A stretch of 64,000 nucleotides of DNA from Aldehydirespirator sp965219165. GTDB lineage: Bacteria > Actinomycetota > Acidimicrobiia > Acidimicrobiales > Aldehydirespiratoraceae. Location of the stretch: NCBI GenBank assembly GCA_965219165.1, contig CBDCMW010000002.1, forward strand, positions 1,860,001-1,924,000, in the 5' to 3' direction. This document shows, piece after piece, positions 42,535-48,443 of this stretch (positions are counted from its first letter, which is position 1; every line of letters starts with the position of its first letter). The notes beneath the pieces are model-generated. The model was not told the DNA's origin. It did no database searches and saw only the letters and a list, made by a program, of their open reading frames with translations. The position numbers and the translations under genes were made by a program.

Positions 42535-42608
42535 GGGCCGCTCGGGCCACGGCCTCGCTCAACGTCCCGCTGATTCTTGGGTGAGCTGCGGCCTATCCGC
42601 TCGGCCTC
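42508..42608 (-). repeat. Interspersed repeat copy D, forming the rsmH C-terminus
   Basis: One full copy: CTTCCCGCTCTTGTTCG plus the CTCACGGGCC block, a CACGGCCTCGCTCAACGTCC linker, and the tail GAGCTGCGGCCTATCCGC ending in CTCGGCCTCTAG. On the minus strand the rsmH frame enters at LEAERIGRSS and ends at the GTGA in the core, so about 25 C-terminal residues of RsmH derive from the repeat. Confidence 0.85.
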
Positions 42609-43553
42609 TAGGCGTTCCACAGCTCGCAGGCGCGCCGCACTTGCCCTGTGGTTGACGGCTTTCTCCGATTCGGTCGGGGTGCGGGCCCGCCGTCCCAGCA
42701 GCCGGACGGTGGCTTGGAGGCCCGGTGCGGGGGGCAGGCCCGGCCGCGGTGGCGGGGATTCGCCGGCCTCGCGTCGGAACACCGACTTGATGATCCGATC
42801 CTCTCCGGAGTGGTACGACAGCACGGCGCAGCGTCCGGCAGGAACTAGACGCTCGATGGCGGAGGTGACGGCGGGCTCGAGGATCTCCAGCTCGCGGTTC
42901 ACCTCGATGCGCAGAGCCTGGAAGGTGCGCCGGGCGGGATGGGAGCGGCGGCGGGCCGGCGCGGGCACAGCCTCAGCCACGGCCCGGGCGAGCTGAGCGG
43001 TGGTGGCGTAGGGCCGTCCGGCGACGATCGCGGCCGCGATGCGACGGCAGTGCCGTTCGTCGGCGTTGCGGCGAAGGATGGCGGCAAGAGAGCGCTCGTC
43101 GGCGCGGTTGACGATGTCTGCCGCGGTGACATCGGTTGCGGGGTCCATCCGCATGTCGAGCGGGCCGTCGAGGTGGTAGCTGAAGCCGCGCTCGGGCCGG
43201 TCGAGATGGGCGGAACTTACCCCGAGGTCGAACAGGCAGGCTGATATCTCGGGTTGTCCGATCTCGTCCAGCACGGCTCCGAGCGCATCGAACCGGGCGT
43301 GACGCAGGATCACTCGGTGGCTGTGGTCGGCTAGGCGCTCAGTCGCGGCTCTGAGCGCGTCAGGGTCGCGGTCCAGACCGACCAAGCGCAGCTGCGGAGA
43401 GCGGTCAAGGAGGGCTGCGGCATGTCCGCCCCCTCCGACGGTGGCGTCGACGACTACGCCGTCGGGCGCTTCGCCCAGCACCTCCACCACCTCGCGGCAC
43501 ATGACCGGCACGTGGTGGTAGGCACCGTGGCCGGCCCCGGCGCCGGGTGTCAT
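42531..43553 (-). CDS. rsmH: 16S rRNA (cytosine-1402-N4)-methyltransferase
   Basis: A 340-residue SAM-dependent methyltransferase (MraW). The SAM-binding motif is VVDATVGGGGHAAALLD; further blocks are FDLGVSSAHLDRPERGFSY, LDMRMDP, ADERSLAAIL and the C-terminal VLSYHSGEDRIIK. It methylates C1402 of 16S rRNA, tuning decoding. Start taken at the ATG overlapping the stop of the upstream 86-codon ORF (ATGA); the same frame stays open for 88 more codons upstream, but these lack similarity and pass through an inverted repeat. The last 25 residues are repeat-derived. Confidence 0.93.
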   Translation of the reverse strand: MTPGAGAGHGAYHHVPVMCREVVEVLGEAPDGVVVDATVGGGGHAAALLDRSPQLRLVGLDRDPDALRAATERLADHSHRVILRHARFDALGAVLDEIGQPEISACLFDLGVSSAHLDRPERGFSYHLDGPLDMRMDPATDVTAADIVNRADERSLAAILRRNADERHCRRIAAAIVAGRPYATTAQLARAVAEAVPAPARRRSHPARRTFQALRIEVNRELEILEPAVTSAIERLVPAGRCAVLSYHSGEDRIIKSVFRREAGESPPPRPGLPPAPGLQATVRLLGRRARTPTESEKAVNHRASAARLRAVERLEAERIGRSSPKNQRDVERGRGPSGP

Positions 43554-43810
43554 GTCATGGCGGGCCCGCGGGCGGGCGTCCTGCCGGCGAGCCGTCGAGC
43601 GCATCGACGCCCGGTCATCTGCAGTTCCCCGACCGACGGCGCACGTCGGGATTTCTCCCCCGATCGAGCTAATGGCAAGCGGGCGGAGTACGGGTCTTCC
43701 ATCTGCCAATCGGGGAACTGCACATGACCGGGCAGTCTTTCGGTGACTGCCGGGGTCTCGGTGGTTGGGGTGGTCTCGGTGGTTGGGGCGGTCTTGGTGC
43801 GGGCTGCCAT
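43550..43810 (-). CDS. 86-codon ORF between mraZ and rsmH
   Basis: The mraZ stop overlaps this ATG (TGATG) and its own stop overlaps the rsmH start (ATGA), so it is fully embedded in the coupling chain. The peptide opens with a Thr/Pro-rich part containing a small duplication (TAPTTETTPTTET), then HVQFPDWQMEDPYSARLPLA and a basic end with RRCARRLAGRTPARG. No family is recognised. The 24-bp inverted repeat inside it and the open rsmH frame across the same DNA raise the chance that this is inserted, non-functional sequence rather than a gene. Confidence 0.5.
   Translation of the reverse strand: MAARTKTAPTTETTPTTETPAVTERLPGHVQFPDWQMEDPYSARLPLARSGEKSRRAPSVGELQMTGRRCARRLAGRTPARGPAMT
43609..43733. 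repeat. 24-bp inverted repeat with 77-base loop (MITE-like or RNA hairpin)
   Basis: Arm one (43609-43632) is GCCCGGTCATCTGCAGTTCC plus CCGA; arm two (43710-43733) is its reverse complement with one mismatch. The spacer is 77 bases. Total length is 125 bases. Such a pair can be the terminal repeats of a small non-autonomous element or a long RNA hairpin in the mraZ-rsmH transcript. No clear target duplication flanks it. Confidence 0.75.
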
Positions 43811-44259
43811 CAGACATTGGCCATCCCCCGCCCGTGGGTTATGGCATCGGCGAGGCGCGCGGTGCCGACGGACTGCACCTCCGCCCAATGATCGGGATTC
43901 CAGATCTCGATGCGGCGGATCATGCCGGTGACGATCACCTTGCGTTCGAGTCCCGCCGCGGCTCGCAGATGGGGCAGGATCCGCATGCGTCCCTGTGCGT
44001 CGGGCACCACGAAGTCGGCCTGGGCAGCGAAGCTTCGCAGCGCGTTGAGGTCCACCTGCTCCTTGCCCACCTGCGAGCGGAGTTCCTCGGCGGTGTCTGC
44101 GAACTCGTCGATCGGCAGGATGCCCACGCAGGAGTCGAGCGCCGTGATGTAGGCACCGTCGGCCAAGTGACTGCGGAACCCCGAGGGCAGGATCAACCGG
44201 CCCTTGCCGTCGAGGGTGTGCTCGTGGACGCCGACGAACAACGTACGATGGGTGGCCAT
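43810..44259 (-). CDS. mraZ: Transcriptional regulator MraZ
   Basis: A 149-residue protein with two AbrB-like SpoVT domains, first gene of the dcw cluster. Motifs are HEHTLDGKGRLILPSGFR and VVPDAQGRMRILPHLR, each with the DxxGR loop. MraZ forms rings and binds repeated TGGNG boxes upstream of its own gene to control the cluster. Five such boxes with 10-base spacing lie 108-152 bases upstream. The stop overlaps the next ORF as TGATG. Confidence 0.96.
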   Translation of the reverse strand: MATHRTLFVGVHEHTLDGKGRLILPSGFRSHLADGAYITALDSCVGILPIDEFADTAEELRSQVGKEQVDLNALRSFAAQADFVVPDAQGRMRILPHLRAAAGLERKVIVTGMIRRIEIWNPDHWAEVQSVGTARLADAITHGRGMANV

Positions 44260-44366
44260 GATCGACGCTCACGCCCTTGGTCCGGCGCGGGTCACGCAGC
44301 GGCGCGACAGTGGTGCGTCTGCCCATCCACATCGGGCCGGTGCCCTATCCGGCGCATCACTTATTA

Positions 44367-44411
44367 CTCCCGAGTACTCCACTGCACACCACAGTACTCC
44401 CTTTCCCTCCA
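44367..44411 (-). promoter_or_regulatory. MraZ operator: five TGGNG-type boxes at 10-base period
   Basis: Read on the minus strand, boxes TGGAG, GGGAG, TGGTG, TGGAG and GGGAG start every 10 bases with 5-base spacers. MraZ is known to bind TGGGN-type direct repeats with 5-base spacers in its own promoter, usually three or four boxes. Here there are five, of which three have T in the first position. TAATAA just downstream could be a -10 element. The array lies about 110 bases before mraZ. Confidence 0.85.
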
Positions 44412-44560
44412 CCATGCAAGTCCAATGAGAGGGAATTCGCGAGCGCTCGGCCACTAGCCGACGCCCGCCAAGCGGCCGCCGAACCCGGCGATGCCCTCAG
44501 GTGGCGCCGGTGGCGCTCAGTGCGGGTCCTGCTTCCCGGCCGCGGCGGGCGTGCTCCGCG
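44412..44560. other. Intergenic space upstream of the MraZ operator
   Basis: Together with the mraZ leader (44260-44366) this makes about 300 bases without a gene. Apart from the operator, no ORF with recognisable similarity, hairpin or repeat stands out. The leader of about 100 bases after the operator is likely the 5' untranslated region of the dcw transcript. Confidence 0.5.
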
Positions 44561-45313
44561 TCAGGCCCGCAACGTCTGGACCAGGGCTTCGACCAGGTCG
44601 GCCTCGGTGGCCGGAATGGAACTGCAGCGACTGGACATCACGGCCCGGCCCGCGGACCGATCTGCTGGCGTGACGTCCAGAAGTTCCAGCTCATCAAGAC
44701 TGCGACCAGCGGATTCGCCGCCCGCAACGGCGTACGGGTGCCTGAGCCGAGCCGTGGTCTGGATGCGAGCCCGGTCGCGGCTGCGGCGTTGGCTGACTCC
44801 CACAACCTTGAGTCTGCCTACGAAGACCTCGCCGGGGCCCGCGCCCGCGAAGCACACCAGTCTCCCCCACCGGTCGGCGACGAGCCGGCCGGAGTGGACC
44901 GAGACCGGCTCGGCGACGAAGGACTCGACCACTGCTGACCACAGCTCACCCACCCATAGCGCCGCGTGCGCCACATCGTCGCTCCAGAGCGGGTCCGCGG
45001 CGGGAACGAAGAAGTCCACCCAGACTTGACGTCCGGGAGACAGCAGCACTGCTCCCCCGCCGCTGCGCCGTCGCAGGACCTCCGCGCCCGCGGCCGCGGC
45101 CCGGCGCTGGTCTGCAGTCTCGAGCCGCTGCGTGCTGCCCAACACCAGGCCCGGCCTGTCGACTATGTGCATCCGGGCCAGCCGCGGCGATCCCGGGGGT
45201 GGTTCGGCTGCCTCGAGCAGGTCCGAGACCGGGCCGTGCAAGCGCTCCACGGTCCAGGAGCAGCCGCCCTGCCAGCCGGCCTCGGTGCCGGCCGGCCCGA
45301 CGGGCGGGCTCAC
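44561..45313 (-). CDS. Lipoate-protein ligase A-like protein
   Basis: A 250-residue protein of the BPL/LplA/LipB fold. Family blocks are LVLGSTQR near residue 58, the Gly/Arg-rich RRRSGGGAVLLSPGRQVWVDF, and KVVGVSQRRSRDRARIQ, which holds the adenylate-contacting Lys. Such proteins attach lipoate or octanoate to carrier domains, but several actinobacterial paralogues have unknown acceptors. The C-terminal accessory domain of E. coli LplA is lacking. The GTG start overlaps the stop of the HNH gene (GTGA), so they are co-translated. Confidence 0.75.
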   Translation of the reverse strand: MSPPVGPAGTEAGWQGGCSWTVERLHGPVSDLLEAAEPPPGSPRLARMHIVDRPGLVLGSTQRLETADQRRAAAAGAEVLRRRSGGGAVLLSPGRQVWVDFFVPAADPLWSDDVAHAALWVGELWSAVVESFVAEPVSVHSGRLVADRWGRLVCFAGAGPGEVFVGRLKVVGVSQRRSRDRARIQTTARLRHPYAVAGGESAGRSLDELELLDVTPADRSAGRAVMSSRCSSIPATEADLVEALVQTLRA

Positions 45314-45822
45314 GCGGTGAGGAGGCCGCTTCTCGGCCGCAGGTACGGAGTCCAGACCTCGGGCACGCCCCCGGCGGCAACCTCCACCCAGGTCGACGGC
45401 GACGGCGGCTCGGGCCGTCGCCGCAGCCGCATCCCGCTCTCACTGGGGAGCCGGTCTCGCTTCCTCGTGTTGCAGCGTCGGCAGGCCGCCACCACGTTCT
45501 CCCAGGTGTGCAGTCCGCCCCGGCTGCGGGGCACGACGTGATCCATGGTCTCGGCCCGGTCGCCGCAGTACTGGCAGGAGTCGCGGTCCCGGGCGAACAC
45601 CGCCCGGCGGTTCGGGGAACGGTGCCGGGGGCGGGGCACGCTCACATAGTGGCTCAGTCTCACCACCGAGGGCACCTCCACGGATCGCCGCTCGGAGCGG
45701 AAGGCCCGGCCCGCGGCATGCAGCATTTCCACCTTCTGGGCCAGCACCAAGCAGACAGCGCGACGCGCAGTCACCACCGCCAGTGGCTCGAACGTGGCGT
45801 TGAGAACGAGCACCCCGGACAT
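45310..45822 (-). CDS. HNH endonuclease family protein
   Basis: A 170-residue HNH protein of a type widely conserved in actinobacteria (begins VLVLNATFEPLAVVTARRAV). The HNH domain has RDSCQYCGDRAETMDHVVPRSRGG and AACRRCNTRKRDR, giving two CxxC zinc pairs and the catalytic DH. The role is not established; this group is chromosomal and single-domain, unlike DUF222-HNH proteins. It heads the operon with the LplA-like gene. Confidence 0.88.
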   Translation of the reverse strand: MSGVLVLNATFEPLAVVTARRAVCLVLAQKVEMLHAAGRAFRSERRSVEVPSVVRLSHYVSVPRPRHRSPNRRAVFARDRDSCQYCGDRAETMDHVVPRSRGGLHTWENVVAACRRCNTRKRDRLPSESGMRLRRRPEPPSPSTWVEVAAGGVPEVWTPYLRPRSGLLTA

Positions 45823-45847
45823 CGGAGGAAGGCTAGCGGGATCGCTG

Positions 45848-45903
45848 TGGCTCAAGAGGCCGAGCGGAGCGAGGCCTATCCGCGCGGCCGAGCGGAGCCG
45901 CGC
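45848..45903 (+). repeat. Degenerate trace of the interspersed repeat
   Basis: AGAGGCCGAGCGGAGCGAGG followed by CCTATCCGCGCGGCCGAGCG resembles the GAGGCCGAGCGGATAGGCC end of the repeat family in scrambled form. It lies between the HNH gene and the small gene that follows and overlaps the latter's 3' end. Weak evidence. Confidence 0.4.
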
Positions 45904-46154
45904 CTGCGGTTCTGGGCCCGGCACCACTCCAGCCAGACGACGATGTCGGTAGACGAGGGCGCCGCCGAGGGATCGCCGTACATGGTCTCGGTTCTGAAGC
46001 GAGTGAGTCCGGACGGAGGCAGAGGCACGAACGGAGGCCGGTGCCACCAGCCGTCGGGAGCAAAGCGGGCGAACGCGACTATGGCCGTCGGCCACAGTCG
46101 GGGCCGTGCCGCCAGGGCCCGGCCCGACCGTAACACCACTCTGGATGCGAGCAT
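45876..46154 (-). CDS. Conserved small protein of unknown function
   Basis: A 92-residue basic protein starting at MLASRVVLRSGRALAARPRL. Its middle part (FAPDGWWHRPPFVPLPPSGL, then FRTETMYGD and DIVVWLEWCR) has the look of a conserved actinobacterial protein family seen from memory in many genomes, but no function is known. A GTG three codons upstream is also possible. It is divergent from moxR; the intervening 170 bases should hold both promoters. Confidence 0.6.
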   Translation of the reverse strand: MLASRVVLRSGRALAARPRLWPTAIVAFARFAPDGWWHRPPFVPLPPSGLTRFRTETMYGDPSAAPSSTDIVVWLEWCRAQNRRRGSARPRG

Positions 46155-46321
46155 GACGCCCACGGCGGCAGCGTAGCCACGAGGCAGCGGTTGCCTCAAG
46201 AGTCCTCCGGGATGGTGGGAGGACAATCCGGGGTGCCGCTCCGGGCCTCCGGGACGAATGACCTGCGGAGGCGCGCCGGGCCGCCAGCGCGAACAGTCCG
46301 CGGCGGTACGCTGGCTCGCCG

Positions 46322-47266
46322 ATGGCACGCTTCGACGAGCAGTTCAAGCTCATCCACCAGAACATGGAGCTCGCCGTCAAGGGCAAGAGCGAAGTCATCC
46401 AGCTGCTGATTCTGGCCCTGGTGTGCGGAGGCCATGTGCTCATCGAGGATGTGCCCGGCGTGGGCAAGACCAGCCTCGGAAAGGCGCTGGCCCGCAGCGT
46501 CGATGTCAGCTTCGGACGGATCCAGTTCACTCCCGACCTGCTCCCGGTAGACATCACCGGAACGTCGGTATTCAACCGGGCGACCGGGACCTTCGAGTTC
46601 CGGCCCGGACCGGTGTTCTCCAACATCGTTCTGGCCGACGAGATAAACCGCGCCTCGCCCAAGGCCCAGTCGGCCCTGCTGGAGGCGATGGGCGAGCAGC
46701 AGGTGACGATCGACGGCGTGACCAGACGCCTGGAGCCCCCGTTCACGGTGATAGCCACGCAGAACCCGCTGGAGTACGAGGGCACATACCCCCTTCCGGA
46801 AAGCCAACTGGACCGCTTCCTCATGCGCCTCCGAGTGGGTTACCCGGACCCCGCCTCCGAGGACTCGATCCTGATGGACAGGGGTGCTCGGGAGCCTGTC
46901 GATCTCATCGGTCCGATCGTCGACGGGGCAGTTGTGCGGTGGATGTCAGACCGGCTGGAGGAGGTTCACGTCTCGGGCCCTCTACGGGCCTACCTGCTCG
47001 AGTTGGCCAGCGCCACGCGTCGCCATCCCGGCCTGGCGCTGGGCCTGTCGCCCAGGGGGGTGCTGGCCGTGCTGCGGGTGGCGCGGGCCAGGGCGGCCTC
47101 GCTGAGCCGCGACTACGTGACTCCCGACGACATCAAGGCGCTGGCGCCGGCCATGCTGCCGCACCGGCTCCTGCCCAAGCCTGACCACCGAGTGCGAGGC
47201 TTGCGTTCCACCGACATAGTCACCGAGATCATCGACTCTGTTCCCGTGCCCCGCAAGGGGCGCTGA
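46322..47266 (+). CDS. MoxR-family AAA+ ATPase
   Basis: A 314-residue AAA_3 ATPase. Walker A is VPGVGKTSLGKAL (about residues 45-57), Walker B is NIVLADEINRASPKAQSALL, sensor 1 is FTVIATQNPLEYEG, and the C-terminal lid has GLSPRGVLAVLRVARARAA. MoxR proteins act as chaperones or insertases for metal centres or VWA/DUF58 partners. It leads the typical MoxR-DUF58-transglutaminase operon; the next gene starts one base after its stop. Confidence 0.93.
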   Translation: MARFDEQFKLIHQNMELAVKGKSEVIQLLILALVCGGHVLIEDVPGVGKTSLGKALARSVDVSFGRIQFTPDLLPVDITGTSVFNRATGTFEFRPGPVFSNIVLADEINRASPKAQSALLEAMGEQQVTIDGVTRRLEPPFTVIATQNPLEYEGTYPLPESQLDRFLMRLRVGYPDPASEDSILMDRGAREPVDLIGPIVDGAVVRWMSDRLEEVHVSGPLRAYLLELASATRRHPGLALGLSPRGVLAVLRVARARAASLSRDYVTPDDIKALAPAMLPHRLLPKPDHRVRGLRSTDIVTEIIDSVPVPRKGR

Positions 47267-47267
47267 G

Positions 47268-48443
47268 GTGCCGACCACCCGCGGCTGGAAGCTGCTGGCG
47301 CTCGGCGTCACCGCAGTCGTCGGCGGGCGGGCCTTCGGGATTCTGGAGTTCTACGTCATCGGGGCGGCGGCCATGTCGGTGGTGGTGACGGCTCTGGCCG
47401 TGCGACTCGTCCATCCGTCGCGGCTGTCGATAGCGCGTCGGTTGTCGTCGACGATGGTGGCCGTCGCCGAGCAGGTGGAGGTGAGGTTGGAGATCGCCAA
47501 CCTGGCCGGCCTGGCGTCCCCGACGGTGCGAATCCAGGAGCGCCTCAACGGGGCGGGCGATGCCCGCTTCACCCTCGCGCCGGTACCCGGAGGCTCCGCC
47601 GCGGCCGGAAGCTATTGCCTGCAGCCCGCACGCCGAGGCGTCTTGGAGATCGGGCCCACAGTCATCGAGGACATCGACGGCCTGGGGCTGGCCCACCGGC
47701 GACGCACCCTTGGGAGCAGCACCCGCGTGGTCGTGCATCCGGTGATCGAGCGTCTGGGGTCGCCGCGCCTGCCCGTCGGCGGGGATCTGTCGTTGCCCAT
47801 CGAGTTCCGTCGCCGGTCGCTCGGACTCAAGACCGAGGAGTTCGACGTCCTGCGCCCGTACGCGGAGGGCGACGACCTCCGGCACATTCACTGGCGCTCG
47901 ACTGCTCGGCTCGACGAGCTCGTGGTGCGCCGATTCCAGCCCGCTCGCCCGGGACGCCTCACGGTGGTGATCGACACCCGACCGCCCGGGGATGCGTCCG
48001 CCGTCCTGGATGCCACCACGTCTGTGGCCGCCTCCATCGCCTGCGCCGTGCTCCGCTCCGGGGACGAGGCGCGGATCCTCACCACCGACGGTCGCGGCAC
48101 TCCCCTGCTCGCCCACGGCAGCGATGTCGGCATAGCGCTGGAGTTCCTGGCCCTGCTGGAGGGCGGGCGGCCCGTCATCGATGTCGAGACGATCGACGGC
48201 GGGTCGGCCGTGGTCGCAGTCACGGCCTCCCCGGACGCCATCGACGACGATGGCTCCCGCCATGGCCTGGCCCAGCGACTGCAGGCGTCGCTGGTGATCA
48301 CCCACGGTGCCGGGCACCGGGGTCTCACCTCGCCGGGCGCGGATGCCAGGGGCGGCTGGATACATCTGACCGGCCCAGGTCAACTTCCCGGCTTGTGGCG
48401 GCTGGCCGCACTGGCTGGCCGCGGGGTCGCGGCTCTGACATGA
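47268..48443 (+). CDS. DUF58-domain membrane protein
   Basis: A 391-residue protein with two membrane segments near the N-terminus (about residues 8-45) and the DUF58 signature LGLKTEEFDVLRPYAEGDDL followed by RHIHWRSTARLDELVVRRFQ. A VWA-like fold comes after (LTVVIDTRPPGDASAVLDA). It is the standard partner of MoxR and transglutaminase genes; the complex is of unknown function, with links to envelope stress in some bacteria. Start GTG; the stop overlaps the next start as ATGA. Confidence 0.88.
   Translation: MPTTRGWKLLALGVTAVVGGRAFGILEFYVIGAAAMSVVVTALAVRLVHPSRLSIARRLSSTMVAVAEQVEVRLEIANLAGLASPTVRIQERLNGAGDARFTLAPVPGGSAAAGSYCLQPARRGVLEIGPTVIEDIDGLGLAHRRRTLGSSTRVVVHPVIERLGSPRLPVGGDLSLPIEFRRRSLGLKTEEFDVLRPYAEGDDLRHIHWRSTARLDELVVRRFQPARPGRLTVVIDTRPPGDASAVLDATTSVAASIACAVLRSGDEARILTTDGRGTPLLAHGSDVGIALEFLALLEGGRPVIDVETIDGGSAVVAVTASPDAIDDDGSRHGLAQRLQASLVITHGAGHRGLTSPGADARGGWIHLTGPGQLPGLWRLAALAGRGVAALT

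Noticed and set aside
43743..43800. GGTCTCGGTGGTTGGGG duplication suggesting another junction relay
   Set aside because: The duplication is in frame inside the 86-codon ORF (Thr/Pro repeats) and does not contain a stop-start overlap.
42531..43817. rsmH with an 88-residue N-terminal extension starting inside mraZ
   Set aside because: The extension is Arg/His-rich, crosses an inverted repeat and has no similarity; the ATG at the ATGA overlap matches the family start.
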